Part shown: positions 13,989 to 22,109 of the stretch, piece after piece
Layout of the letters: every line of letters starts with the position of its first letter
How positions within the stretch are numbered: the stretch's first letter is position 1
The notes under the pieces: generated by a model
Database searches by the model: none
What the model was told of the DNA's origin: nothing
The model's input: the letters and a program-made list of their open reading frames with translations, nothing else
DNA from: an uncultured Succinivibrio sp.
GTDB lineage: Bacteria; Pseudomonadota; Gammaproteobacteria; Enterobacterales; Succinivibrionaceae
Direction of reading: 5' to 3'
NCBI GenBank assembly: GCA_900754255.1
Contig: CAAECI010000078.1
Location: 1 to 23,892 of the forward strand
Length of the DNA: 23,892 nt
Made by a program: the position numbers and the translations under genes

Positions 13989-14561
13989 ATGGCGGATTTT
14001 TCAGCTTTACATGACAAGGTTCCGGAAGTAATGCAAAGACGCAGACACAAGGTATCCAAATTTTTTACCGTAGACGAGCTGGATTTAAGATTTTCAAATG
14101 GGGAGAGCAGAACCTATGAGCGACTAAGTGGAGGGAATGGGGCGGTTATTGCAGTTCCTTTTGACGGCCATGATTTTTATATGAGTTCTGAGTATGCCTG
14201 CGGCTTTGAAAGATATGAATTAGGGTTTGTAAAAGGGAAAATTGATGCCGGAGAAACTCCTGAGCAGGCTTGCTTGCGTGAGTTATCTGAGGAAATAGGC
14301 TTCGGATGCCGTAAAATGGAAAAATTAAAAAAAGAGTTGAGCGTTGCCCCTGGCATGTTATCACTAAAAATGCATTGCTTTTTATGTACCGATCTGTATC
14401 CGCATGTCTTAAAAAGCGGAGATGAACCCGAGCCCATCAGGCTTATCAAGGTATCCGCCTCAGAGGCGTTGGATTTGGCTTTTGACCCAAATTCGCCTCT
14501 TACGGAGGCTCGTTCTATAGCCTGCCTTCTCTTGTCACTGAGGCATTTGCATATGCTCTGA
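13989..14561 (+). CDS. nudE: ADP compounds hydrolase NudE
   Basis: NudE is a cytoplasmic Nudix hydrolase acting on ADP-ribose, Ap3A and NADH-type dinucleotides. The 190-residue product has a perfect Nudix box, Gx5Ex7REUxEExGU, from Gly83 to Phe105 (Glu98, Glu101 and Glu102 as metal ligands). NudE-specific stretches are FTVDELDLRFSNG, YERL, EYACGFERYELGF, APGMLSLKMH and LYPH...GDEPEP. GGAG at 13978-13981 is 7 nt before the ATG. It is divergent from hslR, as in the E. coli neighbourhood once igaA and yrfG are left out. It is probably transcribed alone; the 186 nt to argF have no strong terminator. Confidence 0.95.
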   Translation: MADFSALHDKVPEVMQRRRHKVSKFFTVDELDLRFSNGESRTYERLSGGNGAVIAVPFDGHDFYMSSEYACGFERYELGFVKGKIDAGETPEQACLRELSEEIGFGCRKMEKLKKELSVAPGMLSLKMHCFLCTDLYPHVLKSGDEPEPIRLIKVSASEALDLAFDPNSPLTEARSIACLLLSLRHLHML

Positions 14562-14683
14562 CCCTGCTTTGCAGAAGGAAGCCGACTACATAAAGATAAA
14601 CGCATGCACTTTTTTGTACCGTTCAAGCTTATAAAGGCTGGTTCAACCTCTATTATGGGGAGAATTTGCTAGAATATTCACGC

Positions 14684-14717
14684 TATAAATTTATAAGCAT
14701 CACGTTTTTTATAAACG
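14684..14717 (+). promoter_or_regulatory. palindromes upstream of argF, possible operator region
   Basis: TATAAATTTATA (14684-14695) is a perfect 12-bp palindrome. CGTTT (14703-14707) and AAACG (14713-14717) form a second, close by. Both lie 30-65 nt before argF, where operators of arginine genes usually sit. Neither is a good match to the ArgR box (TGAAT-N4-ATTCA), although an AGAATATTCA sequence occurs at 14671-14680 region. The first could also contain the -10 element TATAAA (14684-14689). Confidence 0.25.
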
Positions 14718-14747
14718 ATTTTAAGCGATGCAAAAACGGAGAATTAC

Positions 14748-15656
14748 ATGCGTCATCTTTTGACCGGATTTGAATTTTCGCAGGACGAGTATCTCGATAT
14801 ATTGGATACTGCCGCAGATATGAAAAAAGAACCTAGAAAATATGCCAAGGTTCTTGAAGGTAAGAGCGGTGCCATAATGTTTGAAAAGCCGTCACTGCGC
14901 ACCAGAACAACTTTCGAGTTGGCTTTCTTCAGGCTCGGCGGTCACGGTATTTACCTTGATTTGCAAAACGGAGAGTTAGGCAAGCGGGAGACAATAGGTG
15001 ATTATTCTCGTAATCTATGCCGCTGGGTTGACAGTTTGGTCGGACGAGTTTTTTCTCAAAAGACCTTGGAGGAATTGGCTCAGTACGGTTCGGTTCCGGT
15101 TATTAATGCATTATCTGACATGTACCACCCCGCTCAGGCTATGGCTGATTACATGACCGTGCGCGAGCATCTTGGTAAATTACAGGGCGTCAGATTGTGT
15201 TATTTAGGTGACGGCAACAACGTAACCAATTCTTTGTTGGTAGCAGGTTCAATTCTGGGTGTGAATGTTGATTGTTGCGTCCCTGAGGGTTGCGGACCTG
15301 ATGTGCAGGTATTTGCCAAGGCATCTGAAATAGCCAAGCGAAATGGATGTGAACTCAGAGTGTTTAATGATCCTGCGGCAGTTAAGAATGCGGATGTACT
15401 GTATACCGATACTTGGGTATCCATGGGGGATAATACTCCCTTGGACAGTGTGAAGAAGAAATTCATGCCCTATCAGATTAATTCAGCTATGGTTGAGCAG
15501 TCTGAGGCGAAGATCGTAATGCACTGTCTGCCTGCGCACCGAAACTATGAGATCACGGATGAGGTTATGGACGGACAAAAGAGCGTTGTGTTTGACGAGG
15601 CTGAAAATCGTCTGCACATCCATATGTCGGTTTTATCCAAATTAATCGAAGCATAA
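14748..15656 (+). CDS. argF: ornithine carbamoyltransferase
   Basis: This cytoplasmic enzyme combines ornithine with carbamoyl phosphate to give citrulline. The 302-residue product has the carbamoyl-phosphate loop SLRTRT (49-54; E. coli has STRTRT), HPAQAMADY, GDGNNVTNSLL, the ornithine-binding DTWVSMGD and the HCLPAHR motif with its reactive Cys. The SLRTRT and GDGNNV forms resemble the shorter OTC type (about 300-310 residues) found in many other phyla rather than the 334-residue E. coli ArgF. GGAG lies about 8 nt upstream of the ATG. argG begins 17 nt after the stop, so the two are co-transcribed. No carbamate kinase or arginine deiminase is nearby, which favours the biosynthetic role. Confidence 0.95.
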   Translation: MRHLLTGFEFSQDEYLDILDTAADMKKEPRKYAKVLEGKSGAIMFEKPSLRTRTTFELAFFRLGGHGIYLDLQNGELGKRETIGDYSRNLCRWVDSLVGRVFSQKTLEELAQYGSVPVINALSDMYHPAQAMADYMTVREHLGKLQGVRLCYLGDGNNVTNSLLVAGSILGVNVDCCVPEGCGPDVQVFAKASEIAKRNGCELRVFNDPAAVKNADVLYTDTWVSMGDNTPLDSVKKKFMPYQINSAMVEQSEAKIVMHCLPAHRNYEITDEVMDGQKSVVFDEAENRLHIHMSVLSKLIEA

Positions 15657-15673
15657 TAATTGAGGACTAATAA

Positions 15674-16903
15674 ATGTTAGAGCAAACCCATAAGCAGTAT
15701 AAAAAGGTTTTATTGGCATATTCCGGGGGACTTGATACCTCCACCATCGTACCTTGGCTTAAGGAAAATTTCGGCTGCGAAGTTATCTGTTTTGTCGCTG
15801 ACGTAGGACAGGAACGAGAGGATCTTGAGGGAATTGAGGAGAAGGCCAAACAGTCCGGAGCCTCAAAGTGCATCATCAAAGACCTGCGCGAAGAATTCGT
15901 AAGCGATTATGTTTTCGAAATGCTCAAATCTGGCGGACTTTATGAAGGAACCTATTTGCTGGGAACTGCCATTGCGCGTCCTATCATTGCCAAGGCAATG
16001 GTAGAGGCTGCTTTGGAGGAGGGGGCTGATGCCATCTCCCACGGTGCAACCGGAAAGGGTAATGATCAGGTTCGTTTTGAAAGCGCCGTCGCCGCTCTTG
16101 CTCCTCAGTTGGATGTGATCGCTCCTTGGCGTATTTGGGATCTTCAGTCACGTGAAGAGCTTTTGGCTTATCTTGCAGAGCGTAATATTCCTTGCAAGGC
16201 TTCCTTAAAGAAAATTTACAGTCGCGATGCCAACTGCCTCCATATTTCCACTGAAGGCGGTGAACTTGAGCACACTTGGAATGCAGCTTCAGAGAATGTT
16301 TGGGTTTGGACCACTGATCCTGAGAAGGCTCCGGATCACCCTGAAACTCATGAGCTTGAAATTAAGGAAGGTAAGGTTGTAGCCGTTGACGGAAAGGAAA
16401 TGAGCCCCTTCCATGTGCTTGATCTGCTGAACCAGTATGGTGCCCGCAACGGTGTAGGACGTATTGATATTACCGAAAACCGTCTTGTGGGTATGAAATC
16501 ACGCGGTTGCTATGAAACACCGGGCGGAACTATTATTTATGCCGCCTTGCGTGCCATTGAGCAATTGGTACTTGATAAATCTACCTTTGAGTTCCGTGAG
16601 AAGCTCGGTATCGATTTCTCTCAGCTCATCTATGACGGTCGTTGGTTCACCCGTCTGCGTGAGATCCTTCAGGCTGCCACCGACGAGATTGCAAAGGATG
16701 TTAACGGAAAGGTCGTGGTCAAGTTATACAAAGGTAACGTTTCCGTAGTTCAGAAGGATTCCCCTAATTCTTTGTTTAACTTTGATTTCGTAACCTTCGG
16801 TGCCGATCATGTATACAGCCAGCACGATGCTGAGGGCTTTATTCGTCTGTATTCGTTGCCGGCTCGTATCCGTGCCATTAATGCCGCTGCACGCAAAAAG
16901 TAA
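15674..16903 (+). CDS. argG: argininosuccinate synthase
   Basis: ArgG joins citrulline and aspartate with ATP hydrolysis to AMP and PPi. The 409-residue product shows the N-type ATP pyrophosphatase loop AYSGGLDTS (15-23), FVADVGQ, the ISHGATGKGNDQVRFE stretch and SLKKIYSRDANCLHIS. It belongs to the common short subfamily (about 400 residues), not the longer E. coli K-12 type (447). Codon use appears more biased than in argF, perhaps reflecting higher expression. GAGG at 15662-15665 is the ribosome-binding site. Second gene of the argF-argG unit, followed by a strong terminator. Confidence 0.96.
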   Translation: MLEQTHKQYKKVLLAYSGGLDTSTIVPWLKENFGCEVICFVADVGQEREDLEGIEEKAKQSGASKCIIKDLREEFVSDYVFEMLKSGGLYEGTYLLGTAIARPIIAKAMVEAALEEGADAISHGATGKGNDQVRFESAVAALAPQLDVIAPWRIWDLQSREELLAYLAERNIPCKASLKKIYSRDANCLHISTEGGELEHTWNAASENVWVWTTDPEKAPDHPETHELEIKEGKVVAVDGKEMSPFHVLDLLNQYGARNGVGRIDITENRLVGMKSRGCYETPGGTIIYAALRAIEQLVLDKSTFEFREKLGIDFSQLIYDGRWFTRLREILQAATDEIAKDVNGKVVVKLYKGNVSVVQKDSPNSLFNFDFVTFGADHVYSQHDAEGFIRLYSLPARIRAINAAARKK

Positions 16904-16940
16904 AAAACATCTTTTGTGTAATTAAACGTAATTAAATATA

Positions 16941-16980
16941 AGAAGTCTCTCTTAAACAAAAAAGGGAGACTTCTTTTTTT
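16941..16980 (+). terminator. intrinsic terminator after argG
   Basis: AGAAGTCTCTCTT (16941-16953) pairs with AAGGGAGACTTCT (16962-16974), with one G-U pair and an 8-nt loop, followed by a run of seven T. It separates argF-argG from argH. argH must depend on read-through or on its own promoter in the 42 nt that follow, where I see no convincing one. Confidence 0.88.
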
Positions 16981-17022
16981 GATAAAATTTGAACATATTT
17001 GTGATTGTATTAAGAGGTATGT

Positions 17023-18405
17023 ATGGCTTTATGGGGCGGAAGGTTCACTGAAGGACCGGACGAGAGATTTAAGAATTATAACGACTCACTGAAATTTGAC
17101 TACCGTATGGCTCTTGAGGATATAGAAGGATCTGAAGCATGGGCGGATGCAATTCATGAAGCTGGTGTTTTGACCGATCAGGAATGTACGGATCTGAAAA
17201 AAGCTCTGGCTGAGCTTCACGAGGAAGCGGAACGTGATATCCACTCCATAGCTACTGCAGGCGATGAGGATATTCATTCATATATAGAGCGTCGTCTGAT
17301 TGAGAAGGTAGGAAATCTTGGGAAAAAACTGCACACGGGTCGTTCTCGCAATGATCAGGTCGCTCTTGATCTTAAGCTTTGGTGTCGTAAAGCCGTAGAT
17401 GAGATTTTGAAAGCTATTGTTCATCTGCAAAAGGAATTAATAGCTACTGCTGACAGATACCAGGGAAAAGTTTTTCCGGGCTACACCCATCTGCAACGAG
17501 CTCAGCCAGTAACCTTTTCACATTGGGTTTTAGCTTATGCACAGATGTTTGAGCGTGATTACCAGCGTCTTAAAAATGCGGCGGAGTTGATGTCGAGCTG
17601 TCCCTTGGGCTCGGCTGCATTGGCGGGTACTGCATACAATATTGACAGAGAAAAATTGGCGCATGCGTTGGGTTTTAAAAACGCAACCTCAAACAGCTTG
17701 GACGGAGTGTCAGACCGCGATCATGTTTTGGAGTTGCTCTCATGCGCATCAATTTCCATGATCCATCTTTCCCGTCTTGCCGAGGATCTGATCATCTACA
17801 ATTCTGGAGAAGCTAAATTTGTTACTTTATCCGACAAGGTAACCTCCGGCTCCTCATTAATGCCGCAAAAAAAGAATCCGGACTCCCTTGAGCTTATTCG
17901 CGGCAAATGCGGACGTGTAGTCGGAGCCTTGACCGGAATGCTGGTAACCTGCAAAGCTCTTCCTCTCGCTTATGATAAAGATCTGCAGGAGGATAAGGAA
18001 AGACTATTTGATGCCGTTGATACGTGGCACGACAGTTTGTACATGGCCGCCTTGGTATTTGAAGGTTTGCAGCTTAACGAAGAGCGCGCTTTGGAGGCGG
18101 CTCAGGGCGGATATTCAAATGCTACTGAACTTGCCGACTACTTGGTGTCAAAAGGGATCCCTTTCCGTGAGGCTCATTCCATAGTCGGACGAGTGGTATT
18201 GCACGCCATATCCGTGAAAAAACCGTTAGAAGAACTTAGCGTTGAGGAATTTAAGCAGTTCAGCGCAGTGATTGGTGATGATGTCTATGCTCCGTTGCAA
18301 ATAGAATCCATTTTGCAAAAACGCGACATCAAGGGAGGAACGGCGCCTTCCCAGAATGCAATAGAAATTGATGCATTCAAGAAAATACTGCTGGCTCGCT
18401 CCTAA
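17023..18405 (+). CDS. argH: argininosuccinate lyase
   Basis: ArgH splits argininosuccinate into arginine and fumarate, ending arginine synthesis. The 460-residue product matches E. coli (457). It has MALWGGRF at the start, HTGRSRNDQVALDLKLW, PGYTHLQRAQP (His156), and the fumarase/ASL superfamily signature SGSSLMPQKKNP (275-286) with the catalytic Ser277 loop. The fumarate released could enter the reductive branch to succinate in a fermenter; that link is inference. GAGG at 17014-17017 lies 5 nt before the ATG. It is a single gene product without an N-acetyltransferase (ArgA) fusion, which some gammaproteobacteria have. Confidence 0.97.
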   Translation: MALWGGRFTEGPDERFKNYNDSLKFDYRMALEDIEGSEAWADAIHEAGVLTDQECTDLKKALAELHEEAERDIHSIATAGDEDIHSYIERRLIEKVGNLGKKLHTGRSRNDQVALDLKLWCRKAVDEILKAIVHLQKELIATADRYQGKVFPGYTHLQRAQPVTFSHWVLAYAQMFERDYQRLKNAAELMSSCPLGSAALAGTAYNIDREKLAHALGFKNATSNSLDGVSDRDHVLELLSCASISMIHLSRLAEDLIIYNSGEAKFVTLSDKVTSGSSLMPQKKNPDSLELIRGKCGRVVGALTGMLVTCKALPLAYDKDLQEDKERLFDAVDTWHDSLYMAALVFEGLQLNEERALEAAQGGYSNATELADYLVSKGIPFREAHSIVGRVVLHAISVKKPLEELSVEEFKQFSAVIGDDVYAPLQIESILQKRDIKGGTAPSQNAIEIDAFKKILLARS

Positions 18406-18467
18406 GCTAATATAGCATTCCATATGTGGAATAAGGCTGTAACAAGCTCGGTTAAATTCCTGTAATG

Positions 18468-18499
18468 AAAATCGGAGACGTGCTTTGCCTCCGATTTTT
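18468..18499. terminator. bidirectional terminator between argH and the C11 protease gene
   Basis: AAAATCGGAG (18468-18477) pairs perfectly with CTCCGATTTT (18489-18498) around an 11-nt loop. It is flanked by T on the plus side and A on the left, so it can stop transcription from both convergent units. A separate small palindrome (ATTCCA 18417-18422 with TGGAAT 18427-18432) lies just after argH. Confidence 0.8.
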
Positions 18500-18524
18500 G
18501 TGGGGGAAAATTAACGGAAGTCGC

Positions 18525-20666
18525 TTACGGCTCACCGTATGTAATGTTTTCTCCTTTTATAGTGATGAAAGAAACATCAGAAAGGGCTTCATTACCTTGG
18601 ATGTCATACATGCTGAAAATGTAAGCATAAATACCGTCTTTAAGATCTGCATCATCTAAGGACCAATTTTTGCCGAGCGTAAAGGTTTCTCCTTCTACGT
18701 CAGAGGTATCCTCTTCTCCGTCGTTCATGTCCTTGAACAGGGTGGTGATTTTGTCACCGCCTTTCAGCTTGATAAGGTTTTTGTCAGGCATTCCGGCAGC
18801 GGTTATGCGTCTGGCGCCTAGGACTACGTATTTATGGTTCTTAAAATCGTAAAGAGCTTCAATTGCAGCATGTATGCCGTTTAACTTTACCGGAATGGAA
18901 TAATAGTTGTAATCCTCAAGATCTGCCGTAGTTTCGAGAAAGACTAAGTGGCCGTCGAGAGCCGGCCAGGTGCCGTTGAAGTTGTCTCTGAATACGCCGT
19001 TATCCCAATCCTGATCCATATCTATATCGTCGCCGAAAACTCGTACATTTCCCTGATCCTCTACTGTGGCCAGATAAAAACGTACGGAATCGATATATTT
19101 AAGCGCATTTTCCGGCAACCTAATTTCAAAAGCCGGAGATCCGTCTTCCTTCGTTACTATCTCAACCTCGGTATCTTCAAGGGAACTTATGTCCAGCTTT
19201 TCCATAGGTTTAATGGATTCGGCGATTAAAGTAGCATTGGAGCTAACCAGAGAGTTGATGAAAGCAATGGGATCTTGTCCTTCGGCGGGCTTTTGGTCAA
19301 GCAACGATTGCAGTGCATTGTTGATCCCGTGATTAATTGCTCCGGCTATAAAATTTACTCCGTTGTCGTCGTCGCCATTGCTTTGATGGTGTTGGGGAGC
19401 CTGCGGTTGGGGGGGTAATTCTTGTGCCAGCTCATCATTATCCTGATCCACAATGGCTTCAAGCATGGAGTTGGCAGTTTCTCCGTCGATAAATCCGTGT
19501 TGCAGTCCGTAGGTTAGAATGAACGAGTTTACGAGTCCGTTTTCAAGCATGAGACCGTAGCTGTCTGCATCTGCATCATATGGATAGTAACAGGAAAGCC
19601 CCGAAGCTTTGTGAATGGGTCCGCTTACCTGATATACAACGGCATCCTTTAAATAACCTAGCATTTCATCGGCTGCGGGGTGACGCTCTGGAGAGGCAGC
19701 AGATACGCGATTAATAAAATCTCCCATGTCTATCATATTTGAATATCCGCTGCTCTTGGAGTTGGAGAAATTCTCAGATCGAGATGCCGCTCGTCCTATT
19801 GCAGCATAGAAAGCATCATCCTGTGAGGCGAGCATAAGAGCATACATTCCGAAGGTGTTCCAAGCTTTGACCATGGGGGTGATTTTTGTAAGGTCGATCA
19901 GCGACAGCGTGGCGGCTTCCTCGGTTTCTGCATCCTCACATCCTTTAAAATAGGCGTCACAAATGACTTTGCCTAATTTTTTAACTTCAATAGAAGGGTT
20001 TTGTGCCAGAGTGTTCAGCCATATAGTGTACTGCCAGCCGTTTCCTGGTTCTGTTTCCTGTGATGCCACCATAAAGTTTGCGAAGGGTTCTATACTTGCG
20101 GCAGTATCTACGGTAGCCATAAGACAGGTGTCAAAGCCGATAATGTCAAAAGGCTTCTTATTGGGATTGTCTTCGTAAAGAGAGGAAAAGGCCTTTCTTA
20201 GCTCGGATAAGGAAATGGAGTCAAAATCGTAATTTTGATCGTTGGCAAGACCATAAACGCTCCCGCCACCATGATCCCAAAATAACATTATTTGGTGATC
20301 GGCAGCATAATTTCGCTGACAAAAGTCTAGAAACTCATATAGCGTTTGCCCGTCTCCCATATTAGCTTGAGGCAATTCCTGAATTTTTATTAATTCACCG
20401 TCTTTTACCATGAAGCGAGAGAGCTTTCTGCTGTTAATCCCGAAGTTTTGCCACTCCTCTGCTCCTCCTGCTTGAATGATCACAGTGATATCGTCTGAGG
20501 GATCTGCCTCCAGCATTTCCTCTATATCTGCGGTGGCTGCACCGTAATTAGATTCAAGATCACTGCCACACATGTAAACGAAAATAGACCATGATGCGGC
20601 TTGAGCATATAAGGGAAAGACAAGTAATGCAAAACAGAACGAAAATACAGAAAACAAACGAAGCAT
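18525..20666 (-). CDS. exported clostripain-like cysteine protease (peptidase C11)
   Basis: A 713-residue protein with a signal peptide (about 1-23, cleavage after AQA) and a clostripain (C11, clan CD) domain. The family start motif is WSIFVYMCGSDLES (26-39). The catalytic dyad is His132 in WDHGGG and Cys181 in GFDTCLMAT. C11 enzymes cut after Arg or Lys and many need Ca2+ and self-processing; that is family knowledge, not shown here. A Pro/Gln/His/Asp-rich linker (about 412-435, LPPQPQAPQHHQ then DDD) follows the protease part. A C-terminal region of about 250 residues, which I cannot assign, may bind substrate or partners. AAGGAAGG is the ribosome-binding site. It is the last gene of the LemA-TPM-TPR cluster, 42 nt after the TPR gene, with a small hairpin between (20684-20702). 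A run of seven G (19409-19415) lies in the linker codons. Confidence 0.9.
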   Translation of the reverse strand: MLRLFSVFSFCFALLVFPLYAQAASWSIFVYMCGSDLESNYGAATADIEEMLEADPSDDITVIIQAGGAEEWQNFGINSRKLSRFMVKDGELIKIQELPQANMGDGQTLYEFLDFCQRNYAADHQIMLFWDHGGGSVYGLANDQNYDFDSISLSELRKAFSSLYEDNPNKKPFDIIGFDTCLMATVDTAASIEPFANFMVASQETEPGNGWQYTIWLNTLAQNPSIEVKKLGKVICDAYFKGCEDAETEEAATLSLIDLTKITPMVKAWNTFGMYALMLASQDDAFYAAIGRAASRSENFSNSKSSGYSNMIDMGDFINRVSAASPERHPAADEMLGYLKDAVVYQVSGPIHKASGLSCYYPYDADADSYGLMLENGLVNSFILTYGLQHGFIDGETANSMLEAIVDQDNDELAQELPPQPQAPQHHQSNGDDDNGVNFIAGAINHGINNALQSLLDQKPAEGQDPIAFINSLVSSNATLIAESIKPMEKLDISSLEDTEVEIVTKEDGSPAFEIRLPENALKYIDSVRFYLATVEDQGNVRVFGDDIDMDQDWDNGVFRDNFNGTWPALDGHLVFLETTADLEDYNYYSIPVKLNGIHAAIEALYDFKNHKYVVLGARRITAAGMPDKNLIKLKGGDKITTLFKDMNDGEEDTSDVEGETFTLGKNWSLDDADLKDGIYAYIFSMYDIQGNEALSDVSFITIKGENITYGEP

Positions 20667-20683
20667 ATTCGGCCTTCCTTAAA

Positions 20684-20702
20684 GCAGGTGGTACAGCCCT
20701 GC
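20684..20702 (-). other. small intercistronic hairpin between TPR and C11 genes
   Basis: GCAGG (20684-20688) pairs with CCTGC (20698-20702) across nine bases, immediately upstream of the Shine-Dalgarno of the protease gene. The stem is short and only TTT follows on the minus strand, so it is at best a weak terminator or an mRNA processing or stability element. Confidence 0.3.
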
Positions 20703-20708
20703 ATATAA

Positions 20709-22094
20709 TTATTCTAAAATTTTGATTAGCTCATCATGTTTATTTTTATCTCTGCGAATGGAAACCGTGAAGCTATCCAGTGCAGAGCTGTCAATACTGC
20801 TTGTTTTCTTACCATCATAGCTGAGGACGATCTTTTCTTTCCTCTGAGGAGACAGAGACGGAATATAGTCGAAAATACTGACGGCACAGTTCATTTTCCA
20901 CTCACCATACGACAATAAATAAGCCTGCAGTTGATCTGTTTGCAGTGTGAAATATTTGTCAGCCATGAATGTCTTGGCTTTGATCAGGTCATCTTGTAGA
21001 TCGTTGACGACGATTTCACAGGCGCACCGGTACAAATTGATTAAAATGTTTTGTGAGTCTTGGGAGTCCTCACCTAGACTTTCATCGAAAATTTTTAGAG
21101 CTTTTGAGAAAAGATCCATTGCTTGGCCGTATTGCCCGGCACGGGCCGCCAGCAATCCCTTATCATTGAGCAGTGCGGCAAATGCCGGGTGGTTAATACC
21201 AAAAGCCTGCTCAGCATTGGCCAAGGCATTAGAAAGATATGAAAAGGCCACATCGTAATTGTGAGTCTCACTCTCCACAGCACTTAGATTTCTGTAAATG
21301 CTTATAAGCTGCGGATCATTATTACCATATTCCTTGACGGCAACTGTAAGAGCGCGCTGATAGAACTCACGGGCCGCATCGAAATTTTTTTCTGCAAAAG
21401 CCAGAGTAGCTTGATTATTTAACAGTGTTACATCCTCGATATTGAGAGCCTTATATATACTTTCGCTTTCGTCTAATACGGAACGGGCTTTACTAAATTC
21501 ATTACGATTAAGATATATGAGTCCTAAGGCCGTAAGTGTAGCTGCCGTTTTAACGTGACTGGTCCCAAGCAATTCTTTGCGTATGTACAAAGCCTGTTTA
21601 CCGTATTTCAAGGCTTCATCCTGTTTCCCAAGGGATGAGCATATGCCTGACAGCAATTGACAGATGTCGGAAAACTCTTCGTCATGCTTTTGTTCTGTAA
21701 AGCAGGACACGGCTTTGATGCCTGTTTCGTATGCCTGTTCGGCGTTTCCCGTTTGAAATAGAGTACCGGCAAGCATTTCAAGAAAACGAGGCTTCCAATA
21801 ATGGTCTTGATTCTGCTCGGCTAAATTCACACCGTCGTTAAAAATATCTAGGGCAGGAGTCTTATCGCTTGCATATTGGAGAATGAATTCTCCCTCTTCA
21901 TAAATATATCGTAAGTTTTGCGGATCCAGTTCCCGACGGGAGTGTAGGGCATTAAAGGCAGCCTGCATATCTCCTGTCTCAATAGCCTTGCGTGATTGTT
22001 CATAAAGAGCCTGTGTTTGATCTGATGAGGCAAATACACAAGGGATAAAACCGACCAATATGCATATAAGTAATGATTTGCATAAATATTTCAT
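20709..22094 (-). CDS. exported tetratricopeptide-repeat protein
   Basis: A 461-residue protein with a signal peptide (about 1-22, cleavage after VFA; no lipobox) and a mostly helical body. TPR units run through about 25-350. The clearest are ALKYGKQALYIRKELLG, AREFYQRALTVAVKEYG, AFSYLSNALANAEQAFG and AMDLFSKALKIFDESLG; their 42-residue spacing is of the kinesin light chain type. A C-terminal region (about 360-461) outside the repeats includes a small beta-like segment (KIVLSYDGKK, DSFTVSIRR). TPR arrays bind other proteins; here the partner is probably encoded in the same cluster. It begins 15 nt after the TPM gene and precedes the C11 protease gene by 42 nt. The function is unknown. Confidence 0.85.
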   Translation of the reverse strand: MKYLCKSLLICILVGFIPCVFASSDQTQALYEQSRKAIETGDMQAAFNALHSRRELDPQNLRYIYEEGEFILQYASDKTPALDIFNDGVNLAEQNQDHYWKPRFLEMLAGTLFQTGNAEQAYETGIKAVSCFTEQKHDEEFSDICQLLSGICSSLGKQDEALKYGKQALYIRKELLGTSHVKTAATLTALGLIYLNRNEFSKARSVLDESESIYKALNIEDVTLLNNQATLAFAEKNFDAAREFYQRALTVAVKEYGNNDPQLISIYRNLSAVESETHNYDVAFSYLSNALANAEQAFGINHPAFAALLNDKGLLAARAGQYGQAMDLFSKALKIFDESLGEDSQDSQNILINLYRCACEIVVNDLQDDLIKAKTFMADKYFTLQTDQLQAYLLSYGEWKMNCAVSIFDYIPSLSPQRKEKIVLSYDGKKTSSIDSSALDSFTVSIRRDKNKHDELIKILE

Positions 22095-22109
22095 TGTTGG
22101 CTCCGAGTA

